From: Tubulanus polymorphus
Lineage: Eukaryota; Nemertea; Palaeonemertea; Tubulaniformes; Tubulanidae
Reading direction: 5' to 3'
DNA length: 64,000 nt
NCBI RefSeq assembly: GCF_964204645.1
Contig: NC_134028.1
Location: forward strand, 22,294,153-22,358,152
In this document: piece after piece, positions 35,802-46,269 of the stretch
Layout: the number at the start of each line of letters is the position of its first letter
Position numbering within the stretch: position 1 is the first letter of the stretch
Notes under the pieces: model-generated
Database searches by the model: none
The model's input: only the letters and a program-made list of their open reading frames with translations
What the model was told of the DNA's origin: nothing
Position numbers and translations under genes: made by a program

Positions 35802-36553
35802 AAATTTATTATTTCATCAAATATTAAATCAGGTCCTTCAAAATATTTCTCTTCTATTTTACTTTTTATTTCATTATAACAATTATCTAATCTATCATCT
35901 ATATGTTGTTTTGAAATAATATGTTGTGAATGAGAATCTATATTATATATTGGTTTATCTTCAGATTTTATAAATTTGATTTTAGCAGATATACTAATTT
36001 TAGGATATTCTACGTCTGTAATTATTTTTATAATATTTTTCATATTTTCTAAATTTTTGTAAATTTTTTCTAATGTTTTACCTTTATGAAATTTAAACTC
36101 GATAGCAGCTGGACCATTATCACTTTTAAATGCTTCGGTTATTTCAATATCTTTTTTATTATCTAATGAATTAATATGATTTCTAACATCTTCCATATAT
36201 GATTTCTTATTATCTAGAGTATCTTTTATTCTCTTAATTGTCTTCGGTTTCTTATCATTATCTTTATCAAAATAATCTTGACCTAAAATATCATTATTGA
36301 TATTTCTAATATGACTTTTAGATTTTAAATGTTCTTAATAATATCTTTTGTTGCCGAATGATTGATTACATGTATCACATTTATATATTTCTTTTTCATT
36401 CTTTAATTCTTCTAATTTAGTTTCTAATGTATCATCTTTATATTCTAATTTCAATTTATTCTCTAAGTGAGATTTAGTTTAATCATGTCTTGCTTTTTGG
36501 GGTTTATCTCTATTGATTTTACATGTCGGACAGTAGTACTTATTTGCTTCCAT
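35798..36553 (-). pseudogene. C2H2-type protein frame of the element
   Basis: An ATG at 36553 opens with a zinc-finger-like YYCPTCK...H...H and a second unit (YKCDTCNQSF...H...H), then a Lys/Asn-rich region. There are in-frame TAA codons at 36479-36481 and 36335-36337, both inside the finger-like units. The stop TGA (35798-35800) overlaps the ATG of the polymerase frame by ATGA, a compact arrangement typical of viral genomes. Role unknown; perhaps DNA binding. Confidence 0.5.
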
Positions 36554-36589
36554 TTTAATGTCAAATTATTTATTAAAATTGATTCTATT

Positions 36590-36975
36590 TTATTCGAAAT
36601 CTATTTCATGGTACCCTTTTTCATTCTTACCTTTATATATGAAATAGAAATCACCAGAACACAATTCTTCTAGATCTTCACTAGATAATCTAAGAAATCT
36701 ATCTGGTAAATATGTTCTGAATTTAAATTTATTTCCTTTTAATCCTTCATATTCTAAGTGGATAACTAATTTATCTCCATATTTGTTAGTAATTGTTTCA
36801 ATATTTGTAATTGAATATTTCTTATGAATTGTTAATTCTGTTAACTTTTTGAATTTATAATCTTCAGATTTGACATTTGTAGGATCTTTGATTCGATTTA
36901 GGAATTCACTGTGTATTTGTTTACTCTCTATTTTAATAACATATTTTTCATTGAAATTGATTTCATTTAATATAA
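36590..36975 (-). pseudogene. First frame of the element, no start codon
   Basis: About 125 codons open on the minus strand, from just inside the terminal hairpin to a TAA at 36590-36592. It includes VIHLEYEGLKGNKFKFRTYL and PDRFLRLSSEDLEEL. No ATG is present at its beginning. Upstream frames of similar kind precede PolB in related elements, but I cannot name the product. Confidence 0.45.
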
Positions 36976-36999
36976 TTCATAATAGATAAGAATATTATT

Positions 37000-37130
37000 A
37001 GAAGTAAAAGGGAATAAATTGGTTCAGGTTAAAGGTTGAAGGGTCGAAAAAATAAATTCGAGTGTGCGAGAATTTATTTTTTCGACCCTTCGACCTTTGG
37101 CCTGAACCAACTTATTCCCTATTACTACTG
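37000..37130. repeat. Large terminal palindrome of the relic
   Basis: The arms 37000-37059 and 37070-37130 are inverted copies with about 90% identity (for example gggtcgaaaaaataaattc against gaatttattttttcgaccc) around a 10-base loop. It sits precisely at the right compositional edge of the element, so it is likely its terminal repeat or a hairpin end. Confidence 0.85.
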
Positions 37131-37374
37131 CCTTGAGTATAAGCGATCATACCTCATTTAGTAGAGCTATGAAAATTTAGATATTCGGCCTAGGATAAAT
37201 AGCGAGCTTTCGCGTCGAGTTCCCAAGCGGTACACCATAATTTAGAATAGGCCTACCAATAACTTATACCTCAGGGCAAGACAAAAGCAGCGCGCATTCG
37301 TCTACAGGCGGGAAGTATAGGCGGATGATATTTCAGTGAGTCATGTCGAATGGGCGTGAGGAGCCATTAGACGA

Positions 37375-38493
37375 ATGATGAACGATTCAAACATTACTGT
37401 TCTCTCAACTGTTACCACAAAACGGGTCTACTATGGAATATGCGATCACGTGCAAGCTACCAAGCCCATCCGCTTGGAACACGAAATCAGCATTATTTTG
37501 TACATTTCATTTTACGGACCCGTCACAATATTGGGCATCTCTTTGAACATCATAACGATTTTAGTCTTGAAAAAGATGAACAAAGACGCTTACTATTTAC
37601 TCAAAGTTCTCGCTATTTTCGACATATCTTATTCATCAAGTGTGTTTGTCATGTACCCTCTACGCGCAGTTCACCTCTACATACATTTAGGAGATGTAAT
37701 TTTTCGTATAGATGACTGGAACTTTGGCTGGGAATTTATAGTAGTTGCGTTAGGACCGTTTCATATGTTTCAACATATCAGAAACTGGTGCGTTATTCTT
37801 ATCAGTTTAGAAAGACTCGTAATTTCACTTTTCCCGTTAAGATCGAGATTATTCTGGACACGAAAATTAGTGAATTGTATCATATTGTTGATAAGTATTT
37901 ACAGTTTTTGTTTTTTCCTACCGATGTTTTTTCCTGATCGAGCTCTCAATCCGACTATATGCCTTCACAACCCGCCTACCTTTAGGCAAGGCAGGAAATT
38001 CGCTTACTACCGCACTATTTTTCAAGGATGGTCAAGTAGTGCATCAGGCTGGAAGGGCACAGTAACAAGTATCATCGTTCCTATGGTGGCACTTTTCAGC
38101 GTAAACGTCAGTTTGATTATGGTTTTGATTGTGATCAAATTTTCATCAATTGGTGCAAGTCGTTCAGCAATAAAGAACCCAACATCCAACACGTTAGAGT
38201 TGCGTGCATTGAGAATGTCGTTTGCTCTTGTTGCTGTTTTCATAGGGTGTGAATCGTTGACATTTATCGAAAAGTTTCGGTATTGGATAAGACATCTAAA
38301 AGTAATTCCTATAGCTAATTTGAATCGTTTTCATACGCTGATGGTTCAGCGAAAAATCGCCATCGGTTTAACTGTGGTAGATTCATGTTTGAACTTTTTA
38401 GTCTATTGTTTGTCAAACAGTAAATTCAGACTCGCTACTGTGCGATTGATGAGGACGAAATGTAAACCCTGCCGCCTATTAAAAAACAGTTAA
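37375..38493 (+). CDS. Rhodopsin-class peptide GPCR, single exon
   Basis: 372 residues from ATG-ATG at 37375. An extracellular N-terminus has N-x-S/T sites (N3, N6). Seven hydrophobic segments: TM1 40-65 with N58 in GISLN, TM2 74-95 with D83, TM3 123-150 followed by ERL (146-148, in place of DRY), TM4 165-186, TM5 229-255, TM6 276-297, TM7 327-347 ending in NFLVYC (in place of NPxxY), then the short tail FRLATVRLM. The ERL and NFLVYCLSxxKFR patterns are usual in invertebrate FMRFamide- and sex-peptide-type receptors, which are often intronless and tandemly expanded. The ligand cannot be read from sequence. Two truncated relatives lie on either side. Confidence 0.85.
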   Translation: MMNDSNITVLSTVTTKRVYYGICDHVQATKPIRLEHEISIILYISFYGPVTILGISLNIITILVLKKMNKDAYYLLKVLAIFDISYSSSVFVMYPLRAVHLYIHLGDVIFRIDDWNFGWEFIVVALGPFHMFQHIRNWCVILISLERLVISLFPLRSRLFWTRKLVNCIILLISIYSFCFFLPMFFPDRALNPTICLHNPPTFRQGRKFAYYRTIFQGWSSSASGWKGTVTSIIVPMVALFSVNVSLIMVLIVIKFSSIGASRSAIKNPTSNTLELRALRMSFALVAVFIGCESLTFIEKFRYWIRHLKVIPIANLNRFHTLMVQRKIAIGLTVVDSCLNFLVYCLSNSKFRLATVRLMRTKCKPCRLLKNS

Positions 38494-38785
38494 ATAAGTA
38501 TCGTCGTTTCGTCTTCCGCTGAAGACTTTCACTGTTTTATGACGAGCCGGGTACAGTTTCTTAAGTTTAAGCTAAAACGGTCCTTATCATTAAAAACGTG
38601 AAACAACCAATTACTAACAAATTCGTGAACCCTAACAACCAGGGGCCGGGCCATATCATATTGTGAAAGCGTTTAAAGCGATGCCGAGTATCGTGACGGG
38701 TCCGTGAAAGAAATGTATTGGTAATCTCCTAATTTAAGGTCCCAACGGATCGGGATGTGATGCACATTTTTTATATTTCTCATCG

Positions 38786-39441
38786 CCGCTTATGGCATTC
38801 TTAGTTTCTTTCCACTGATGGTTCCGAGAATGAAATACTCATCAACTGCGTGCTTCGACGGGGCTCGTGGTGTGACGTTAACTCGAAGTAACGAAATTTT
38901 TTCGTTTTATCCGATATCACTGTTGAATATGTTATGGTCGTGGCAGGCTTATTCATACAGCTGGAATGCATTAGCATCCAGCATATTTGTACCCATGTGT
39001 GCGCTGATCAGTTTAAATCTTTTTTTGATCGCGAGTCTCATGATCATCAAACTATCAAACAGAAAAAAGTTGAATAAGAACGCCGTCGGTAGTTTAGAGC
39101 TGCGGGTTTTACGAATGTCGTTTGCTCTAGTCGTCTCATACGTTAGCTGTGAATCATTACTAATCTTTTAAAAGATGGCTTTCGCCGGTTTTCCGATGTC
39201 TGTGTATTATATCCCAGGCTTATCGGCTTCACAAACATTGATCATTTACCGGAAAGCGGCTATCGGTCTGACCGTAGTCGATTCTTGTTTGAACTTCGTC
39301 GTCTATTGTCTTACTAATAACCGATTCAGACTCGCCGCAAAACCATTTCTCACAAAATGTAAAATCAACCCGAAATGTTATATACGAACAACCGTCCACG
39401 CTAGAGGTGAGGGAAAGCGAAGACCTACCAGGTGTCGCTAG
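38786..39441 (+). pseudogene. Truncated GPCR fragment (TM4-TM7), copy 2
   Basis: It begins at the same base as copy 1 ('gcttatggcattc') and reads through TM5 and TM6 (LELRVLRMSFALVVSYVSCESL). An in-frame TAA at 39169-39171 then breaks it before it continues in the same frame (MAFAGFPMSVYY...) through TM7 (AIGLTVVDSCLNFVVYCLTNNRFR) to a stop at 39441. TM1-TM3 are missing. The last codons run into a MITE copy (ccaggtgtcgctag). Confidence 0.8.
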
Positions 39442-39690
39442 TATAGGTACTCGGTCCTCAGAGCTTCATTTTGATCAAAATCGAATCAACGCTAAATTGA
39501 ATTACCTATCGACGAAAGATTTTCCGAACGCCGAGTAGAAAAGTCAAGGTCGCTGTCGGGGGTCGATAGATCAGTCCAGGTCAAAATCCAGTTCAAAGTT
39601 GTTTGAAAATGAAGTAATTTTGACATCTTTAATTGAAGACTGACTGATCACAGCGCCGTCTGGTGATATTCCTATTCCGATCAGCTACAC
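39405..39690 (+). repeat. MITE-family copy
   Basis: It starts with 'ccaggtgtcgctagtata' and ends 'gaaaatgaagtaattttgac...cgccgtctggtgata', both diagnostic parts of the family detailed at 50,385-50,740. It abuts the GPCR fragment. Confidence 0.6.
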
Positions 39691-40431
39691 ATATAAGTCG
39701 AAACTACGCGATGAAATCATTAAGTAAAATATATGCGCTCAATTTATTCATTCTTTGTAGCAAAGGATAAAATCAAACACGTGACCTGATAATTATACAC
39801 AGTTGTAAGCGCCTTAGCCTAGATTATGTAAAAATTGCGAACCCTGTTGAAAATATGAATATTCAGAATCCGTTATATATTTCTTGTTTTTCTTATATGT
39901 AGCTAATATACGTAAAATCTACATCTCGGCATAATTTGAATATTTACACGATGCAAAATTAATGTTTCCTATTGATTTTTAAAAATAAACATCACAAGCT
40001 AACTACGCACATTTTAGAAAACTAGCGTGAACAGTTTTTTTTGCATTATTTCAAATATATTAAGTCGGGCTTGGGTTGGTCTTGCGACTGCCAGGGATTT
40101 GTTGCGATTGGATTCTCGGCGACCGCCAGCGATAGCGTGTCGAGCACCAGTCGAACTTCGCACCCGCTTGCTGCTGCCAACGACTCGCTCGTGTGTTTTA
40201 CTTTCTGCAACTCTGTCTCTCCCAGCCGCCGCAACCGATATTGGCGCTGCTGTTACGACTACAGAGGCTTTTCGTACGCCGACGCTGCCGATCGCGTCGC
40301 AAGTCGACCTACGCGCCCGGCTTTAAGCTGCCAATAGCGAGTTAAGCGATACAGGGGTATGACATAAATCGACATATGTTCCGTAGAAACGCGATCATTC
40401 GTAATCTCAAATTCGATCGGCCGATGATTTT
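39691..40431. other. Intergenic DNA / possible 3' UTR of the transporter
   Basis: 40,020-40,340 is GC-rich and open in several frames on both strands, without splice sites or motifs that favour any. It may be part of the transporter's 3' UTR or an unrecognised exon. Confidence 0.35.
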
Positions 40432-43400
40432 TCAAATTTCAGCAGCTTTGACCGGAAGTAACGACGGCCGCCGACTTCCGCCCGTACCGATCGGCCTTGA
40501 CCCCTGCCAATCCTGAATGGAGGTGCGCCGTGAAGTGTCGGCGGTCGAGTGGCCGGACATGTGCGACGGGCGTCTCCGGTCGGCGCGGGAGCTGCGTCGC
40601 TCAGTGGCGTACGAAGTCCTGCGCGACGCGGCCGCCGAGGCTAGAATGGATGCGCGACGCTGGCCGGCTCTCGAGTCGCGACGAGGCTCGAGCATGACGA
40701 TCGAAGTCCTGCGCGAGGCGATCTGCGCGGCTTTCACGAACTCCGGGTCGATCAGATCGTACTCGTCGTCGTCGTCGTCGGCAGTCGACGGGCCTCGCCG
40801 CGAGACGTTCGGAAGGAAATAGTTCGTATAAACGCAAGGTATGAAGTATACGAGCAGTAACATACCGCTGAATGTCAGCATAGCGCCGATAACGTAGAAC
40901 GATATATCATAACTATTTGTACCGTCGAACGTCCATCCTGAAACAAAAAACAATCAACATGAACGAAAAGTTCGAGAAGATAAAACGAGTACGTGAGAAT
41001 TCCAACAATCAGTTCAGAAAAAGACGAACAATTCGTGTATTAAATGAATGTATGTATATTTTAGCAACGTTTTGGCTACGTGAGAAATCCCATGATAATT
41101 CAGCCAAAAAGAGAATTCTTGAATAGAAGAGTATATATATAATTCTATTTGATATTATTCGAACAACGTTTCGACTAAAGACTATTAGCTATTATTTGAC
41201 TCTATAGCTGTATGGACTATACTGATACTCATTATCAGGCATACTCTATGCCTGATAATGGGTATTAGTATATAGCACTTAGCTTAGATATACGTTGCTT
41301 AGACATTCGTTTGATGCGGGAACTTTTCGCCTTTTCTTGAACGTATTGTGGGAATTGTTACGAAAAAATGGGAAATCATTTGCAGGAAAATAAGGCTTCT
41401 TCTGTCTAGAGGATGCAGTCAATACCGGGGTTCGAATCCTGGTGGAAAAATATAGTTATTCTCAGAGTTGTTTTCTATCTTGGTCTTGTATGCCCCCCTC
41501 CACGTTTAATCGCTTAACACTTACCGGCTATTGGTGGACCGATGAATGTAGCTGCACCTTGAAAGACCAACAGTAGTCCGAACGAACTGGTTAGTTTATC
41601 TAAACCAATCAGATCGACCAGGACAACAGCCGTCGACGTGATGTAAGTTCCTGTAACAAAAAATGTGATTGGACAAATGAGATATATTTTCCTGCTTGCA
41701 TTAAGTCGAGTTAATACCAGTGTAAGACCATTTTAGTACAAAAACATATCTAACAACTCTAAGTCCTCAAATTCGAGAGCACTTAATATATGTAGCAACT
41801 TAAATCTCGGGCCAGATTTTGCATAATCCCTGGACTCGATGGACCAAACACTATCATTCAGTCCACTGGGTTCCTTAGAACGGCGAATAATTCTACAGTT
41901 ATCATAGAATATTTTTTGTATCAATCAAATGCAAGATCTATCTTATATCGTACGTTGTGCATCGTATATCGTATATCGTACATCGTAGGATGTATTTACA
42001 TCGGCTTACCTATTAGTATACCGAAAAACAGCGCGTACATAACCAGCAGCGGGTAGGTCACCATGAACGGCGCCGAAATCGTAAAAATGCCATTGAGAAT
42101 GTTAGAAAACGTAAAGATCACCAGACGCCCGTTGTCGCCACACGATCGCACGATCTGAGGAATGTCGGCGATGAATCCGAAGAGCAGACGACCGATAGTG
42201 TTCCCGATACCGATAACTGAGATCAAAAACGACGCCGACGCTTTGTCGATTCCGTTACATTCGGCCATGTCGGCTAGATAGATGTAAGGCACGTTCAGAC
42301 CGGTAGCCGTGAAAAAGTTTGAAATACTGAACATCATAAAGATGAAACTTTTCAGCAAAGCGAAGTCGGTTAGTTGCCTGACGGCCTCGCGCACGTTGAT
42401 TTTGAAATTTTCGAACGAGCTACGCTCGACTATTTCGCCCTGACTGTCGTACACGTCGTACTCATCCATCTCCGGAATCGGCACCAGCGACACGAGACTG
42501 ATCACGTGACCGGATTTATAGGCGCTCAGTATTTCCAGTTCGCGGAATATTTCCTCCTGGCGGTGCAGCATCTCCTCGCGGTGGCGGTTGTAGACCATAC
42601 CGGACGCGAACGACACCGACGGAGATGGGTCGGAATTCTGACGCGATAGATTCGGGCACGATGACGCCACGGCGGCGTTCTCGGCGGCGACCACCTCCAG
42701 TCTGTTGTTACTCTCAACACCGGTCGTTTTCTCCAAGTGATGCTGCAACTTATTGAACAAGGCTTCTTTGATCTTGTTCTCGTCGAGGGTCTCCTTTTGG
42801 TCTTGTTTTTCCGGCGCGTCGTCCGCGGCGTCTTCGTCGGGCATTTTGATCGGCGGCAGGGGTCTAAACAGGGCCCCGCAGCAGGCGCAATTCAACAGTA
42901 ACGCCGACAGTATGAGCGACGTTCCTCTCCACGCGTATTCGTCGACCAGTTTCCGAATCAGCGGCGCGAATATGAACGTACCCATTCCGGATCCGCACAC
43001 GGCCACGCCCATCGCCAGCGAGCGCTTCTTTTCGAAATACTGGCTGACGATGACCACGCCGGGTAAATATATGAATCCGAATCCGATACCTTTATCAACA
43101 GAGAAAAAATTCAGAGAGTTACTAGGTATATGACGCGTACTATAGTTGAGAATGTAATTGATTTTCGGAAGGTACAGAGTTTTCAACATTCGAAAATTCG
43201 AAGAAACGCATGTAATTTGTTACGAAATCGGGGAAAAACTAAAATAAAACTTGATGTGAATTCAATAAGAGAGTAAAATTCAGTTGAATAGAGTGTATAT
43301 ATTCGATGCGACAAGAAACCAGTACCAAACATAGGTGGCACTGCATCGTGCCTGGCTCACTGCTCATATATGAGTTTTCCCGGTTATAACCACAGGAAAC

Positions 43401-44913
43401 GACCGTAAGACCAGACACAGAGCCTGGGTCAAACACGACTGCGAAATGGTCTTATGTCAGAAACACCTCTGCGTGTACGGGCTTTAGGCAGTGTGTGTAT
43501 ATTCTGGCAGAATAGCCACATTCCGACGCGGAGAACAGATGATTAGTTTAAAACCCGCTATATACTGAATCTAAAGATCAAAATCGAATATAATTTATCA
43601 AGAATCATAATGAAAATGCACGACATTTCGAACTCTTACTAGAGATCGTTGTCGGGTGTTGAGATCACACCTGACGATCATCATTAAATTGTGCATATAC
43701 CGTTTTTAGGCTACATGCTATACTTTTATAAATGCAAAGCAAAGTATCCTATCTTAAGCTATAAGGACAAATACTTGTTAACATTTTAAGCAACGTTTCC
43801 GCACGCTACATAAATAGCTGGCACCAGGACTAAACTCACCTCCGAACAAACCGTACGTGATGTAGAGGGAATAAATGTTAGTCGCGAATACGCTCAGAGC
43901 GAACCCAATACTACAGCTGATAGCCCCGACTATGGACGTCACCCGACACCCGAATATGTTCGTCATGATGCTAGCGGCTGGACCTGCAATCGATCGTATA
44001 GAAATTAATGATAATTTACAAGGATATACGTAGAGTTACATTCGATTTGGTTGCGCTAAGGTAACTCAACAAAATGAAGATAAAAACGCATTGGGCGGTA
44101 GTGAAAAACTTTGATAAAATACAAAGTATGAATCTTTGATAAATGTAGGGTCGATTGCTCACAAATTGGTGAAAGATAATGATTGGAATAAAATAGTCGA
44201 AATGCAGTTTTTCTATGTTTCATCTATGCACTGGTTACTAGCCAACCTGTGAACAACTGGGCTCAGTTAAACGAAAAAGTTTGACTAAAATTTGTGGTGT
44301 GATTGCTATTTTTACTTATTTTTTTTCAATTTGGACAACAATACCTGATTCAAGCTTAAACGTTTTCATGAACCGACCCCTGGCCCCAATCTTTTTTTTA
44401 AATCTAAAAAACAGTTTAAAGATGACATACATAATACATATAGTAAGGTCTGGATAAAAAAGCCACTTCTCTATCTATCCAAAACGTTTATGCTACAAAT
44501 CTGACACGTTTTCCTCTGTTTTGTTATAAACGTTTTCAATGATAAGATATGCGGCTTTTTTTATCTGCATCGTAGACTTTCCTATGTATAATGTATATCA
44601 TTGACTCCACCAGTTATGGGCTGCCAATATCCCTCAATGGTCATTTTGATATTTCTATAAATGTTACGCAAATCTTCAAGGAATCACACAAAAAATATCA
44701 AATGGTGATATATTCATTGTCCTGCGCGCAGGGCGTCACCAAAATAATAGCACCGGATGAACTCCTATAGTTTCAGCTCCATCCTAAACAACGGCGCTTA
44801 TATCAACGATTTGAATTGCCACTTGTACCGAGTCACCTTAATGTCCTCGCATCGTGTGTAACTCGAGGGCAATATGCTCGACGCAATAACCCACAGTGAT
44901 ATACATATCTATA

Positions 44914-44949
<36 letters not shown>

Positions 44950-46269
44950 TGATTTCAATATTTTCTTGGTCAATGAAGTTTTGAGTCGTTTTTAATGCTT
45001 TCCATTTCTGAATACAAGGCCTATCATAATACGGTGTTTTGAACGTTAATGGGTTTCGTATACAAACGTAAGAAATCGTGCTAACCAGTGGACTAATAGA
45101 ACTTATTGCTAATTCCTTATAATGTCCTTTGGACCTGTATTTATTTTGTATCTACTTCGATGACTTGATGATTTATTTGTATCAGATTTTAATAGAACTG
45201 GTCCCTTTGATGGAGTCTATTCCTCAAATATAGGTTTGAGTGAAAAACAAGAAAATTAATTTGAAAGTTTGTCGATGCCTTGAAGAAAAAATGACGCATA
45301 TGTGTATCAAGGATCGATTAATTTATTTTGAATTTGAATATATCCCCAGTTGAATTGAACGGACCGGCAACCCCAATAATGATGACGTAGTGCACATCTA
45401 CTCAAAATTCATTATAAAAAGATATGAAAATTTATTGAATGGAAAAGAACAGTCAAGAAAGGATATGTTCAATATGTACCGCATTTTTAACAGTTATTCT
45501 GAAACGCCAATATCGATGACGTAGTGCACATCGACTCACACAGAACCTCTCAAATAACGCATGTCGTTATCAATGTATATAGACATGATTGTAACGGTTT
45601 ATACGGCGTCAATTGCATATCTTTCAATTTGAAATTTTATATATTCGAGGAGGACACCCCGACCCCTTAACAATTGGTTATAGAGCTTGATGTTGTATTT
45701 GCTTAACGCAACTAAATGGCCTGTCCGTACGAAAAGGTCGAAATCAATTAATAATTACCTGACGCGAATGTGATGCCGATCATTAATGACACAACCCACG
45801 AGGTTTCCCCTTTACCGGTTCCGAAATATTCGTTAAGCTCCATGATTATAATTCCGAACGAATACGTGATCCCATCGGCGATCACGTGTATGATAAACGA
45901 ACCCATCACCACCCACCAACCCCAACCGCCATCGATATCCGGATTGTTTTCCCGTTCGATCATCCATGCCGGCTTCGACTTGCGATCGTCGTCGTCGTTT
46001 TCTTGCTTTTCGCAATCGAAGAAATCATCCGGGGTCGATTTCGCGAGCGAGTCCTTTTCGGTGGGACTCGTAGCCGCCGTGCCGTTGGTGCCGTAAGCTT
46101 GCGGTTGCTGATCGGTGGTCGTCAGCGGTTCCGCGTCGCTCTTCCGGTTTACGCCGTGGTCTCTAGTTGCCGAGTTTTTACCTTTCGCTCTGGAGAAGAT
46201 GTTGAACGTCGAATTGACCGAATCGGTGTCAGTATCATCCGCCACGATATCTTTCTTTCTACCGTGCAT
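40432..46269 (-). CDS. Monocarboxylate transporter-like protein (SLC16 family)
   Basis: Five coding exons: 45759-46269, 43840-43983, 42010-43089, 41525-41650, 40432-40937. They give 788 residues with all junctions GT-AG and phase 1. The long N-terminal cytoplasmic part leads into the family signature DGGWGWWVVMGSF (about residue 113). TM1-TM6 follow, with GPAASIMTNIFGCR, SLAMGVAVCGSGMGTF and YAWRGTSLILSALLL. A loop of about 160 residues rich in charged and Ser residues separates TM6 and TM7. TM7-TM12 include GNTIGRLLFGFIAD and GAATFIGPPIAG. The C-tail has eight RRxS motifs. Family members move lactate, pyruvate, ketone bodies or other small organic acids and amino acids across the plasma membrane. 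The substrate is not deducible. The start ATG lies shortly after an acceptor (ctttcttccag, about 46,290), so a non-coding 5' exon upstream is expected. Confidence 0.88.
41206..41280. repeat. Short hairpin element, copy B
   Basis: Same unit as at 32,292. Here the palindrome is longer and cleaner: 'ctatactgatactcattatcaggcata' is mirrored by 'tatgcctgataatgggtattagtatatag' around 'ctc'. It lies in the last intron of the transporter gene. Confidence 0.75.
41400..41455 (+). repeat. tRNA-like B-box fragment
   Basis: 'accggggttcgaatcctggtgg' (41,426-41,447) is a perfect B box with matching T-stem sides. No tRNA body precedes it. SINE-type fragment in the transporter's last intron. Confidence 0.35.
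44918..44946. repeat. (TA)n microsatellite in transporter intron 1
   Basis: Uninterrupted TA dinucleotides within the intron between exons 45759-46269 and 43840-43983. Confidence 0.9.

Larger units (their letters stand above)
32715..37130 (-). mobile_element. Relic of a Polinton/Maverick-like DNA element
   Basis: A block of about 4.4 kb, much richer in A+T than its surroundings, with a compact set of genes all on the minus strand. In order: an N-terminal open frame, a C2H2-type frame, family-B DNA polymerase, two short frames and the start of a retroviral-type integrase. PolB plus RVE integrase in one element is characteristic of Polintons/Mavericks and the related adinto-like viruses. No capsid, maturation protease or packaging ATPase is seen. 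The right end is a large palindrome (37,000-37,130). The left end is cut within the integrase. Many stops and frame breaks show it is not functional. Confidence 0.75.

Noticed and set aside
40027-40337. Two 98-99 codon Ala/Ser/Arg-rich plus frames
   Set aside because: Several frames on both strands are open over a GC-rich patch just downstream of the transporter stop. No frame is favoured by splice sites or motifs.
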